Below, in pieces: positions 50,166 through 62,121 of a stretch of DNA of 64,000 bases (position 1 is its first letter; every line of letters begins with the position of its first letter). This DNA is from Rhyacophila brunnea (lineage: Eukaryota > Arthropoda > Insecta > Trichoptera > Rhyacophilidae). Where the stretch lies: positions 327,752-391,751 of the forward strand of contig JAGYXB010000070.1 in the NCBI GenBank assembly GCA_022495005.1, given 5' to 3'. Both the position numbers and the translations under genes were made by a program. The notes below the pieces were generated by a model. That model was given only the letters and a program-made list of their open reading frames with translations, did no database searches and had not been told where the DNA came from.

Positions 50166-51386
50166 TAGAGTTTTTAGAGTCAAGCGTATACCGACCAATA
50201 ATTACTATTAGTGGTAAAAAATACATAATATATTTGGCTTGATTTATCTGTCTGTAACGCACAAGCTGACTCTGATGCACCCGCGCGTCTTTGTTGCGCG
50301 ATCGCAAAAATATAACACTCACGTTGCATCCCTATCATGCACTCTGCGCTCACTTGCTTAGTCACATAATATTATATGCAATCCTCTCACATGTATTGGT
50401 GTTTAAATCGACGCATTATCTAGCTACGCATATTGTTACCCTATATTGCTTTACTTATGATATAAAAATTAGTATTATTGGTAGTTAAATATCACTGCCA
50501 CCTAGAAATTTTGAACTAGTAATAATATAACCTCTCTGTAGAATTGTATAACCTATAAAATGCCCCGTTTAGAAGCGAAAATTTACATTCCCACAATTTT
50601 ATTGATACAAAATTTCGTTTAAAAGAACTTTTAACTAGTTTCATGTCATTATTTAGTACAAAAGAGGTATCTCAATATAGACTTTTCTTTAGTTACAGAC
50701 GTGCCGCAAAAATCCACCACATTTTTGCACCCTTTTGGAACAAACACTATCTGTCGCACACTAGTTAAAAATCGCTAACTTTGAAGATTTATATTTAATA
50801 AATAATTATCACTTGCGAGTATTTTATGATCTTTCAAATTCAGCACTATAGTGCACTCTGATGTATTCTTTAATACGAAGTACAGTAAAGTGGTAGTCCG
50901 TAACTGGCAATATGGTTTAACAATAAAAAGTTAATTGGTTGTGCTAGCTACTTTTTAAAGTGATTTATAAAAGTCATTTTCATTTATTGTCAATTACTTA
51001 TATTTATTAACATTATTTTTCCGTCGTAAATAAAGTATCGTTTTAAGATTTTTTTTTGTTCTTTTGTAAATTTATTTAAGAGTTGTACTTGCTTGCTTAT
51101 GTAAAGAGAAATTCATCTAAAGTGATTGCTGAATATCTCCTCCGTCTTTTATTTTCCATCGTCGGGCATTTTCCTTTCTTTGATTTATTTTTCTTTTGTG
51201 AATTCACTCAGTCGGTCGATTGGAAATAACACTTTGCCTTTATTTTGTTTCGTCTTTCTTCACCAATGGCCGTTTTGTCGTCAATTTCAAACACTTTCAA
51301 ATTTTATGTGACGAATAAACAAATCTTTTGACGCCATTCTCTCATTTATTGAGGCCGTAACAAAATGATCGCGGTATAACGACGTA
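50166..51386. other. AT-rich non-coding stretch
   Basis: No supported feature; open frames of 60-70 codons overlap on both strands. Confidence 0.35.
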
Positions 51387-52431
51387 CAGTGGCGAAGAAT
51401 ACTATGTAGGTATAAACAATATAAAATTAAACTTTTAAGTACATTGAAAATTACATTTAATCACGGCAATTTTTAAAATAACCTTATCGAACTGCCAGAT
51501 AGCTAAAAAACTCAGATTAATATTCAGGAGCTGAGGATTAAAGGGATCCAACTTCATATTATGTGGTTACATAACTTGTATAATATGTTATAAAATATTA
51601 TACGTTGAATATATCGACTCAAAAGTTGTATATAATATGATTGTAAATTTTACATATCTGTTTTCAACATTCTGTAAATAAGGTATCGTTCTTCAAGACA
51701 AAAAATGATAAGTCAAACAAAAACAATCAAATTAGATAACACACTCTGCTCTGATTGTTCTGAAAAGAATAACATTTTTTTATACATATACAAGAGTAGT
51801 TGATTAACTGTAATCCAATTTAACATAAATAAGTAAGTAGGTAATGTTGTGAAAACTAGAGCTTGTGATTTCTCGAGATTCGAAAAATGAGAATCTCGAA
51901 ATTAAAAAAAAAGAATCTTGATAAACGAGAATAAAGGTTTCTTATTATAGATGGGAAATCTCGTCGATGATTTTGAAACAAGGTAATTTTAACTTTATTG
52001 AGTTATTTACGTTGACAGGCGTTTCGGGCTATAAACTAAAGTTAATTTTACCGCAGAAAGGTCATTTTAAATTTCGTATTAGGTATTACATAATTATGTC
52101 AGATTATAATTACGAAGTGTTCGTCGTATAGAATAGTTTAATTATATTCTGTATTTATTGAATTTACTAATAGTTTAATGATAATACTCACATGTTATCT
52201 TTTGCTCAGGACGGTAGCCTAGTTGTTATATACGAATCCATTCACTGCGGATGGCAAAGGATGCACTTTGTTTTTGTCAGTGTATTTGATTCAGTGCAAG
52301 AACTCAATGTCCAACAACCATCATCCGTAAAAAATATATCAATACAATACAATGTGGTGGTCCATATGTTCCGATTATTACATTTTTTAATTCATCGTTT
52401 ACCTCCATCCAACAGACACTCTTCGCCACTG
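51387..52431. mobile_element. hAT-like element with CAGTGGCGAAGA tips
   Basis: Left tip CAGTGGCGAAGAATAC; right tip, reversed, CAGTGGCGAAGAGTGTC. The tips match those of 15594-16185, and a GGAGGTA block follows on the right as in that element. The flanks ACGACGTA and ACGGTATA are only partly alike, so the 8-bp duplication has decayed or the pairing is of two insertions. 1045 bp. The 86-codon frame at 52192-52452 runs through the right end and is not a gene. Confidence 0.6.
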
Positions 52432-52857
52432 ACGGTATATTACCAGACATAAACAAAATACGTTCCAAAATAAGAGTAGTGTAACGATCTAAAAGCTCAA
52501 ATCACTCTTAACGATTATTGATGATATTATTTTAAAATTAATGGAACTCCAATGTCGAAGCGTTATTAAGAAGTGTGGCCACTAAAAATAGATGTGTGTA
52601 TATTTATCATCTTTGAAACGGAAAGTCAGTCTATCTATGTTATAAAAAGGTTACGTAAAAAGTATTGAATAATGGCTTCCGTCAGCTTAAATTTATGAAT
52701 TCCGCTTACGATATTATTCGATCATCGTATCGGATATTGGTTATAAAAATATTTTAAACTTAATACCCGACTGATAATAATTGTGTTAAAAAATCGACGT
52801 TGATATACCTAAATAAAGTTTTATTGGGTGTATTAATAAATTATAATATATCGACGT

Positions 52858-53051
52858 AGGCGGCTCTCGAGGTGCAGTGCGTAAAGCGCTTGCCTTCCAC
52901 CCGAGAGTTCCTGGGATCGATTCCCGATTCCAGGACACACAATATTTATGTGTTTCTTTCTCAAAGTCTGGGTGTTTGTGATTGTTCAAAATTACTAACA
53001 ACCACCTTGTACGAAAAAGCAAGGACATGGTTATTAATAATTCTAAAAAAA
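52858..53051 (+). mobile_element. tRNA-derived SINE, second family
   Basis: The head at 52858-52933 has GTGCAGTGCGTAAAGCGCTT as the A-box region and a perfect B box, GGATCGATTCC, at 52914-52924, then CCAGGAC closing a tRNA-like arm. A body of about 110 bp follows and ends in a run of eight A at 53044-53051. It differs in sequence from S1, so it is another SINE family or subfamily. Confidence 0.65.
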
Positions 53052-53125
53052 ATATATAACGACGTAAACATTGCTATGTATATTTGACTATGCATGCGGT
53101 GTTCGCTTAATCAGAAGGTACCAAA

Positions 53126-53480
53126 ATGGCGATGAATCGCGTAAGCAAGGTTTCCCCGAGGGGGCTTCCAAACCTGTCAAGCGCCTTAGATTTCTGCGTG
53201 CTTAAAAACGACACTATATAAGTATATAATATATCAGTTTTATTATATTTGCAAAAACAACCGTCAGCTGAATGCTGTGTCACACCATCATTTTCATATA
53301 TGGACCTGAGCCATTATTTAAAATAATGTCAACGTAAATATTGATTGAAATGGCGATGTAATGCGTAGGGTTTTCCCAAGGGATATTCTAAACCTGTCAG
53401 CGCCTTGGGTCCTTGCATCAGTTATATTGTTTTAATAAAAACAAACTTTTCAGTGGAACACTGTCTCGCTCTATCATTGG
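53126..53480 (+). repeat. Diverged tandem duplication (~225 bp period)
   Basis: AATGGCGATGAATCGCGTAAG ... AAACCTGTCAAGCGCCTTAG (from 53128) recurs as AATGGCGATGTAATGCGTAG ... AAACCTGTCAGCGCCTTGGG (from about 53349). The following CAGTTTTATTATATTTGCAA and CAGTTATATTGTTTTAATAA also correspond. Substitutions and small indels separate the units. No coding frame. Confidence 0.6.
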
Positions 53481-53953
53481 TCCACTATGCAGTATACACG
53501 AACACGATGTTTTTTACTTTTGTAATAACTACAAATGAGACGTGAAGACTATAATATTGAGATGTTGTATATGGGAGAATGCCCTGATATACATATTATA
53601 TAAATGCAATTAAATTGGTCCTTGCGAGAAAGTTCCTATAATTATAATAGTAGGTAGGTACGTACGTTCGTAGACATACATTCTCGTATCGGACAAACAA
53701 CGAAATGTGCAAGTTTGGCAGTAACTTTGTGTCAGTGGAGCGAAACGATTCCTCTGTACTTGTTTACCCGGACAGACAGACAGAAGTGCAGGCAGAATGG
53801 TCGAGCTCTTCTTTATTTCGGCCTCGTAAAAGTGAATCGAGTGAGACAATAAAGATAGTCTGGAGCGAACAGACAATTGGCTTAAGAGTTGATACTATCC
53901 GCACTTCAACCCCACGTGTATACGCTTGTATGCATTGTTTTAACATATAGGTA

Positions 53954-55364
53954 GGGTAAGAGCTACTATTATGGGCCAGCTTCAATTATTGGCCACTTGC
54001 AGATAAAATCTAGTTTTTTAAGATATTAAATGAACATTGCCGTCTGTTAACTTATTAAGAAATCTCGTCAATTGTTCCTCCGTTGGTAAAACAGGTAACT
54101 GTTACTTTTAGCATTACAAAAAAACCTCAAAATCGCATTTTTATCTGACAGTTCGAGCGAAACCGTGAAATAAGTGAGATTTGTTGTAAATTGTACAAGG
54201 ACATGACATCTGTTAAAAGGTATGTTAAACATTTAATATTATACAAAATGCTAATCCAATTGACAAAAGTATCTATGTATTTAATTTATGTATACATCAT
54301 TAGACATATATTTTGGAAAAATAGGTGGGTAGGTATATTATGATGGTGGCCAATAACTGATTTCAAAATACGTCGATTTTCCTTTATCGGCCGGCCTGGC
54401 TAATAATAGAATATGTGACTAATTAATAAAGTATTACATTTATTTTTATTAGTCGAATAGTGTTTTAACAGTATTATTAATCATCTTTGTTTTTATTATA
54501 TTTCTCCGACATTCGTAGATAAATGTTGGCCACCTGGCCCATAATTGTAGTTTTGATGGCCGATAATAGAAACTTTTTTGTTGATTGTTCCAGAATAAAA
54601 ATGCATCAAAATAAACGAATGAAATATAGACAAGAACGGAAGAATAAAAGAAGCAATAGAGTATATGAAAAACCATAGTGAAGAGTCTTTACGTTCAGTA
54701 ACAAGAAACACGCTAAAATTCTAAACTAAAATTCCTTCCGCAAAAATCCTCTACTGAAAAGTTTTGTATGCTGTTATGACTGTGGGAAAACTTTAATGAT
54801 TCTCATTTATCCTCTATGCTACGTCAAGATGTTTGTTAACTTCTACAAGGTAGGTATACGATTTCTTTTGAATTTTTTAAATCAATTTCCAACAAGCTCT
54901 ACGTATTTAATTAAATATACCTCTCTCACTGTAACTCAATGTGATCTTTGTATTTTTAAGTAATATGTTACGTATGTCTACTAAAATGACGATAAAGTTG
55001 CATTTAGTACTTGATTGAACACTTAATAATGATGTGTGATCATAATATTACATAAACTGTTTTTTAATTTTTGTTTAAATAATGTTATTAGAGCAATTTT
55101 GGGGTGGCCAATAATTGCATCTTTTGGTGGCCAATAATTGAAAAAAGTGGCCAATAATTATTGTAGATTTCTGCCTTTTTTTTGATTATTTTTTTTATGA
55201 TGAAAAATATATTTTTTTAAATGTTCTGATAATTGATTATAATAAACAAATAAACAATTTAACAAATTATATTTTTTTATTTTACCTTCCTAATGAAATG
55301 TGTCCACAAAAAATTAACAAAGTTGAAAAAATCCTTAACTGGCCAATAATTGTAGCTCTTCCCC
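53954..55364 (+). mobile_element. TA-flanked TIR element with pogo-like remnant
   Basis: Left end GGGTAAGAGCTACTATTATG; right end, reversed, GGGGAAGAGCTACAATTATT. Both sides have TA, the Tc1/mariner/pogo target. GGCCAATAAT-type words recur at the left end, at 54346 and three times at 55106-55170 as well as at the right end, giving internal subterminal repeats. At about 54640-54720 the plus strand reads GRIKEAIEYMKNHSEESLRS, resembling the N-terminal helix-turn-helix (psq/CENP-B type) of pogo-like transposases, then stops. The catalytic DDE region is absent. The protein match is by eye and moderate. Confidence 0.65.
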
Positions 55365-55505
55365 TAACTGGGATGGTTTAAAGTTAAACTATCATCACAG
55401 GGTACCGTGACTTGAAATGTTATCCGATGCTCAAGGCCATTCATAGTCAGGCCGCGGGACGAAATTTTGAATACTTCGTTGGATTGTATACTTCGTTCCT
55501 ATTAA

Positions 55506-56864
55506 GGGGGGACATGCTCGTCGAAGGTCAAAATTGAGTTTTTATTGTATTTTCAAACCATGATCCTGGACACTCCTTAAAAGTTGTAGATAATCTATTT
55601 ATATAATTTTGAAGCCTTATTATCTTTTATAGTTATTTTAAACATTTTATGACTGCATAAAGTATTTTTGTTACATAAAATAGTATTCTTTTAAACCTCT
55701 CGCTCTAATGTTTTAGAATATAGCCATATTTCGGTACATAACTGTGCAGTGGTGTTAAAATTTTACATTTATTAATTTTTAAACGCATTTATAAAACCAT
55801 TAGCATAATTTATTACGAGATACTTTTTGTAAAATATTCACGATAAAAAATTATATTGATAATCTCTGTGATCCCAAATTTGACAAGAATTAGGCATTTT
55901 ATTATTCAAAAAATCAGCAAGATTAACACATTTTAAGATGATTCTAAATATACTTATTATAAGCTATGTCTTTGAGAATTCAAGTGTGATAAACATCTTA
56001 TGAATAATGATTGCTTTATAATAATTATTGATCTAAGAATAAGGTAGTGTTTTTTTGAAATACGCCATTTCTTTTGTCATTCCCCAGTGGTTAAGCTACA
56101 ACATACGGCCGTAGCCATAAATTGACAAACTATAATTGAAGTAGGGAGTAAAATGATGTTAACGCGCTTATTTGAACATGTACCTAACCGAATGTTAACA
56201 CGCGTGTTAACATCATTTTACTCCCTACTTCAATTATAGTTTGTTAATTTATGGCTACGGCCGTATGTTGTAGCTTAACCACTGGGGAATGACAAAAGAA
56301 ATGGCGTATTTCAAAAAAACACTACCTTATTCTTAGGTCAATAATTATTATAAAGCAATCATTATTCATAAGATTTTTATCACACTTGAATGGTCAAAGA
56401 CATAGCTATAATAAATATCTTTAGAATCATCTTGAAATGTGTTAATCTTGCCGATTTTTTGAATAATAAAATGCCTAATTCTTGTCAAATTTGGGATCAC
56501 AGAGATTATCAATATAATTTTTATCGTGAATATTTTACAAAAATTATCTAGTAATAAATTATGCTAATAGTTTTATAAATACGTTTAAAAATTAATACAT
56601 GTAAAAAATCTTAACACCACTGCACAGTTATGTACCGAAATATGACTATATTCTAAAACATTAGAGCGAGAGGTTTAAAAGAATACTATTTTATGTAACA
56701 AAAATACTTTATGCAGTCATCAAATATTTAAAATATCTATAAAGGATAATAAGGCTTCAAAATTATATAAATAGATTATCTACAACGTTTAAGGAGTGTC
56801 CAGGGATCATGGTTTGAAAATACAATAAAAACTCAATTTTGACCTTCGACGAGCATGTCCCCCC
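55506..56864. mobile_element. TTAA fold-back element, full palindrome
   Basis: Flanked by TTAA at 55502-55505 and 56865-56868. The left arm (55506-56166) and right arm (56201-56864) are inverted copies of each other over about 660 bp with few differences, around a 34-bp loop (56167-56200). Tips GGGGGGACATGCTCGTCG and its complement. Non-coding. TTAA duplication points to the piggyBac or Kolobok groups, but the long arms are of fold-back type. The related element at 34753-35481 lacks most of one arm and the loop. Confidence 0.92.
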
Positions 56865-57223
56865 TTAATAATTAACGTGTTACCATTTTGTCAAAATGAA
56901 AAAATAATAATTTCTACAAAATAGTTTTCCGTATTACATTCTAAGTATAACCAATAGCTACTAGCACTTAGATTATAGAAAGAAGGCTTTACCAATGCTG
57001 TATAAGGTGCCAAATATTTATTAAACGTATGAATATTTATTCCCTCCCGTGAACTTAGGCATATTATCAGTTGATTTAATGATGGTAACTGTGAATTTTT
57101 GTTGTATATATTATAATAAAGGGTTATACAAATTCTGGTACGAATTTGTTAAAAAAAACGCACATAATATCGTTAACGTGTTTCGAATATATTTATTTCA
57201 ATCGACAATTTGGTCTTTGGCAA

Positions 57224-57443
57224 TTACACATGGAATACAATATCATTTAAATGACTTCCCCGGGTTATCTTCCAGCTCACGATGCGCTTTCGCCAATTTT
57301 TGATGACTTTTTCCATACATTTCGGGCTCTATCTCACGGTCGAAACGGTCAAAAATTTGCTGATGGTTGGCGTAAGACGCTTCATCGTTGGCGTAAGACG
57401 CAAGATCGCACGATCTTGGTGGCCAATTAAAGTCGATATGTCT
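57224..57443 (-). pseudogene. mariner transposase C-terminal part
   Basis: The minus strand gives NWPPRSCDL, then after a small deletion SYANHQQ...EIEPEMYG, and after a frame shift EKVIKNW...RGSHLNDIVFHV and a stop (TAA at 57224-57226). NWP(P/S)RSCDL and the terminal HLNDIVFH are signature segments of insect mariner (DD34D) transposases; the third catalytic Asp lies in the segment lost just after SCDL. Broken by a frameshift and a deletion. Confidence 0.85.
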
Positions 57444-57454
57444 TAATATAATAA

Positions 57455-58021
57455 GGCATGCTTACATACTACAGTCTGCAATTTAGAAGAAATCTTTATT
57501 TAGCTACGTATTTTTTTCGACTTACACGAGGTATAAATGAGAATTCTGCCATTCTGGGCAGTGTTGACCTGTGTGTCCCTGATAACTATCTTAGAAATAG
57601 AGAGCACCAGTTGTTTATTCTCACAAGATGCAGAACCAACCTGCCACTGGTAATGCCAATTGGGAGGGCGATAAATATGTTCAACGAAATTGCTTCGGGT
57701 GTTGATATATTCCACCTACGTGAGGATGAGTATAGGTGGACGTTGTTTTATAAATACATAAAATAGGGTCTGCTTAACTCATCCGGTGTACTTCCTTGTA
57801 CCTATCTAATTTATATTTTTTGTATTTACACATTTCTACTGTTTAATAACTTACTATCTATCTCTATACTGATCTATCTCTTTTTGTATGTAATACTGTT
57901 TTATATTTCTTTGTTTCTAAATGTCATGTTGTGAACGTCTTAAACTTATAATTTGTGATGTCCACAATATGTTAAAAATAAATAAATTGCATTGAAAATA
58001 AATTGAATTAAATAATTATAA
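57455..58021 (+). mobile_element. Jockey/CR1-like LINE, 5'-truncated, inserted in mariner
   Basis: Flanked by an exact 11-bp target duplication, TAATATAATAA, at 57444-57454 and 58022-58032. It begins directly inside the reverse-transcriptase C-terminal frame, which ends at 57766, followed by a 3' untranslated region of about 250 bp and an AAATAAATAAATTGCATTG-type tail. 5' truncation and variable-length duplication are typical of target-primed reverse transcription. Confidence 0.9.
57458..57766 (+). pseudogene. Jockey/CR1-like reverse transcriptase C-terminus
   Basis: About 100 residues. The pattern LFILTRCRTNLPLVMPIGRA, then NMFNEIASGVDIFHL, matches the C-terminal tail of Jockey/CR1-type LINE proteins (LF...RTN....SPI.R....N......DIF). 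The upstream VDLCVP element is also typical. The polymerase and endonuclease domains are absent. The frame is intact over the preserved part, which suggests a fairly young insertion. A second copy is on the other strand at 60144-60600. Confidence 0.85.
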
Positions 58022-58034
58022 TAATATAATAATT

Positions 58035-58240
58035 AAACGGCCATCGAACTTTTCGCGCTATAAAGCCAATATTTTATGAGATGTATGGCATGTGATCCTA
58101 TCTTGTTGAAACCAGATGTTTTCCAAATCAAAATCTTCTAATTCTGCCCACAAACAATCAATTATCATTTGCCTATGGCGGACGCCATTAACCGTAACGG
58201 TCGATCTTTCATAATTTTCATAGACAGATAACAAATACTG
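58035..58240 (-). pseudogene. mariner transposase central part
   Basis: The minus strand gives YENYERSTVTVNGVRHRQMI, then LWAELEDFDLENIW and FQQDRITCHTSHK, a stop, and REKFDGR. VTVNG..YR.MI and WFQQDGATCHT are hallmark mariner motifs; the Asp of FQQD is the second catalytic residue and is retained, while the usual GA after it is RI. The N-terminal DNA-binding region is missing, and the piece runs straight into the mariner end repeat. Confidence 0.88.
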
Positions 58241-58270
58241 TAAAATTCGTATAACGAGTTGGATAACCTG

Positions 58271-60143
58271 TATAAACGAAGTAAACACAACCGAATGTGA
58301 TACAATTGATTTAAATAAAACTTAATTGAATGTATTCATTCCACAATAATAATTCTCGTCATATTTTCCAAGACAGCAACCCTCATAAGAAAATCTGTAT
58401 TCCAACTGTGATCTTTAGTGATCACAGCTGCCTAAATTAAATCGATGACCCCTTTGATATCCACTACGCTCAATTACATCTTGTGTCTATCTCCGCTTGC
58501 ATCTCATCTCGCGCGTCTATTTGCCAAACAAACGGACGTGGGTTCATCGTCTGACGCCTGACGAGTCTCCGACGCCGTCTACAAGTGAACCCTTTCAGAC
58601 TTGGTTTGCAGTTTACATTACACAGTAGTATTGCGCCGCTTTGAGCTTTGAGCTTTGTAATGTATCACGAATGTAGGCTTTTTACTACACCCTCCTATCT
58701 TATTACGGCAATCGACTGTTTCTCTATTTAGCGGAGAGTGTTGAAGATAAATTGTAGCTTGTATGTATGTATATTATACCGCAAGTATTCTCCAAGAAGC
58801 GTACAATGCGCACTCCAAGTAGTTACTACAGTACTGTTTATTTGAGAGAGCTTTTGGTTATTTGGCGTTGTACTACTCCCAACTTTTTGAAGTTTCGGCT
58901 ACTTAGCGTAGTGCGAAATTACTAAGCTTTTTAGTCAAACGAAATTTACAAAGCAGGCATCTTTAAAATGGTACCACATTTAAAGAAAATAAGCACCTAA
59001 TTAATAATGTATTTATCTATTATACAAAAACCAACTTTCTCGAATTTGTAAGGCGGCTTTAGTCTCTTCTTTATGTATGTTCTTGTATTAATTTATATTT
59101 ATTACGTACCTACTAAACTGAGGTGACCTTTTTAATTTATGCAAACTTATGGTTATATTATATTGTATGGTAGTGTATTATGAACTTGTTTTATGTACTA
59201 TGTATATTAGTACCTACACTTCATTTCTTCAATCTTTCCGAGCATAACACAACCAGGCACCAGTAGTGAAAACTGCCTAGTCGAGTCGACAGAGTAAAAC
59301 ACTTATAACAAGCTAAAGGAATTGTTTATATTATATTCCTTCATAAGATGAGGTACCAAATAGCAATTTATTCTGACATAAATAATATACATTAGCTAAA
59401 TAATTATCTTCAGTTTCATTGTACTTTAAATATATTTTTTTTTGTATATAAACTTTTGAATATCTTGTAGTTCTGCAAAGTGTCACGCTTGTTATTTAAT
59501 ACGAATGCTACGATTATATACCAATTATTTAATACTATTTTAAGATGTCATTGATTCATTTACGTTCCTCTTGCAGCTTGCTCATTTTATTGTATTATGT
59601 TTAGCAAAATTCTCGTATTAAAATTATTTTTTCTAAGTCAAAGATAATCCATTAATAATTGTTCTGTAACATTCTTCGCTAATGTTAGGCACACGATCGT
59701 GCTATCATCTTAGTCCAGCTCCATTGATTATAATCAGCAGTGGAAACGTTAATAGTTTTTTTACAAGTTAATTTTTAATCTTCATAGTATTATATTTTGA
59801 CCGTTTATTTATTTTTTTGTTAGTATAGAAGATAGCACGGAAACACCTGACCTCGTTCAAACGATACGCAGGTAATAATATTATATATCGTGTATCTGGC
59901 AGATGTTTACCCGTCCACAAAAAAACGTTTATGCCAGGGACGCGAGCTTCCTTTTTATATTTATGTTCTATGTATCCCACCCATCTGCCCTGAGCAAGGC
60001 TTTTCATAATATGAATAAAAAATAGGTATTCACGCCAGCTGTCACGTTATCAAGGGTTTAGTTGAAATTTACCTAACCATTAACAATCTTTATTTTGATA
60101 CATTTTATGAAAATGTTCTTTTTATATATTTACTCACATATTA
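58271..60143. other. Non-coding stretch
   Basis: A CpG-richer, non-repetitive patch lies at about 58490-58640. No gene recognised; the 79-codon minus frame at 59768-60007 has no motif. Confidence 0.35.
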
Positions 60144-60600
60144 TATTCAATTCAATTCAATTCAATTTGTTTTCTATTTAATTTAATTTTTGACATATTG
60201 TGGACATTACAAATTATAAGTTTAAGACTTTCACAACATGACATGAAACATTATTATAAAGAAGAAGAAAAAAGTAATTAAAGCGATAAAAATGAAAATA
60301 TAAAAAGAGAACAAATAAACACACAAAAACAGTGAAAATACAATTATACATCTATAGAAGTTCAAAGAAGTATACGTAGGAGTTTGCTAAGGAGACCTTA
60401 TTTTAAGAATTAAGTTATCAGGGACACACAGGTCAACACTGCCCAGAAAAGCAGAGTTCTCGTTTATTGTATACCTCGTATAAGTCGAAAAAAAAGCCAC
60501 CATACAACCTCAAGTAAAGGAGTCCCAAGAATTTATTCTGAACCCTCTCGACATAGACCCACTCTCAAGCCTGCTTCGGACTAAAGAATTAAACAAAAGC
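60144..60600 (-). mobile_element. Jockey/CR1-like LINE fragment, second copy
   Basis: Reverse complement of the family seen at 57455-58021. The tail is an (ATTCA)n-type run at 60146-60167, and the 3' untranslated region shares TTGTGGACATTACAAATTAT and the CACAACATGACAT segment. The end of the coding region is present (GGACACACAGGTCAACACTG at 60422 corresponds to the LGSVDLCVP region). It reaches further 5' than the first copy, including a SLVRS.LE-type segment at about 60550-60600, but has frameshifts and stops. Confidence 0.8.
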
Positions 60601-60749
60601 TTATATTTTATTATTATTCAGTATTACCTAATTAATTAAACTTATGTTAATATTGGCGACCCTTTATAAATTATTATAGAAAGAAAATATTCCCATATTA
60701 CATCAGATATAGTATCGCAAGTAATACCATGTGACTAGTCAGTAGTGCC

Positions 60750-61381
60750 CAATGACATTAATATGGACGAAGCATCTAGAAAATAAAATGACACTCACTT
60801 TGTGTCGGCTCTGCCGGATGGCGAAATTCATATTTTAATATCGGTATCCTACGCTCAAATGAACATTCTGCTTGCAAGCGGTCTGGCGACACCGCTGGGT
60901 CTGCCCATACAAAATTTCTGACTGTCAGGTTTCGACTCCACCGTTATTATTGTGCTACAAAATGCCAATGTGCCTAGTTAAAAATTGTAAAAAAAATCTA
61001 CTAAGCACTCCAAGAAAGATGGGATATCACTTTTCATGTGTTAGTATTATTTATTATTTATAAAATGTAATTTTAAGATAATGTTTATTCAATGCAATTG
61101 AATGACAGAAACCATTGGACAGTCGCCTGGGCTCACTTGCGTCTAATTTCCGAGAAGTCGTAAGTAACCGAGAATCTGTTTCTAACGCAATGAGTCATGA
61201 CACTAATACGCCATTACAATAAAGGTTATATTACTATAAATTCTCGAAGCTTGTATCGCATAATGGAAATGGATACGTCATATGGTCACGTGACATCTAC
61301 CTATACATCTGTGAATGACTTTCATGCACAATTTCTTGTGCGCGCCGGTATGAAGTGAGTTGTCCATTTAATATGTCATTG
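60750..61381. mobile_element. hAT-like MITE, copy 2
   Basis: Ends CAATGACATTAATATGGAC and, reversed, CAATGACATATTAAATGGAC. Flanked by an exact 8-bp duplication, GTAGTGCC, at 60742-60749 and 61382-61389. Shares subterminal sequence with 18590-18956 (GACGAAGCATCT near the left; ACGCCATTACAATAAAGGT and AATTGCG/ACGTC blocks near the right) but has one copy of the block that is duplicated there plus a unique centre. 632 bp, non-coding; the 63-codon frame inside is chance. Confidence 0.88.
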
Positions 61382-61389
61382 GTAGTGCC

Positions 61390-62113
61390 AAATAAAATAA
61401 TGCAAGGTCGCTGGTATTTTTAAATGAAAAATGATCCCCATCCCAATCAGAATTTCAAAAACACATTTTTAAATATGTAGTTAGGCACTGAAATTTTTGA
61501 ATGTCACCCCACATATGTAATAAAGGTAAAATCACTCATCGGAATTATTGGCATTAATAATTGCTCGTCGCATTTTACGCCCAGTTTGAATACTATGAAT
61601 ATACCTAACTAGATTCTCGATTTTTTCACAATAATAAAGTCACGACTTCATATATATATGTGTATTTAAGTGATTTTAGATTACTACACCGCTTGACAAT
61701 ACGACAAAATACCAGATACTATATTATACTAACTACTGGAAATGGGTACCTATATTCTGATGTTTCAAAACGTAAATTATACTATTATTTCCGTTTCTAA
61801 ACTGACCGTGATTGGATGATATCTCATCGCATATACTTTTTACAAGGATTGGTTACTTGCCATACGACGTTTTCAACGGGTCTTTTCTCCGAGTCAAACA
61901 CGTACCTACTTTAAAATAAACATGATTTTAATCCACGTTTTAGATTTAGAGGAGCGATCTCATAAATCCATCGCCATGTCATAACGACATTTCAAAAAGA
62001 AGACCTCGTTTTAAATAGTTTTGTTATTTTATTTTATAGAGTTTAGACCTAAATTTTACTGCGATTTTTAATGAAAATTATTTCTTATCCGAAACACCGT
62101 ATTGTTTGTTTGT
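61390..62113. other. AT-rich non-coding stretch
   Basis: No supported feature. Confidence 0.4.
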
Positions 62114-62121
62114 AACATACC

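Larger units (their letters stand above)
57119..58270 (-). mobile_element. mariner element split by a Jockey insertion
   Basis: Imperfect inverted ends: plus strand from 57119 AAGGGTTATACAAATTCTGG; minus strand from 58270 CAGGTTATCCAACTCGTTAT, with GTACGAATTT/ATACGAATTT continuing the match. Both sides have TA. Between them are two mariner transposase pieces on the minus strand and a 567-bp retrotransposon at 57455-58021. Without the insertion the mariner is about 570 bp, less than half the usual 1.3 kb, so it was already an internal deletion derivative. Confidence 0.8.

Noticed and set aside
34753..56864. Segmental duplication linking the two TTAA fold-back elements
   Set aside because: Similarity stops exactly at the TTAA sites on both sides of both copies, which is transposition, not duplication of a larger segment.
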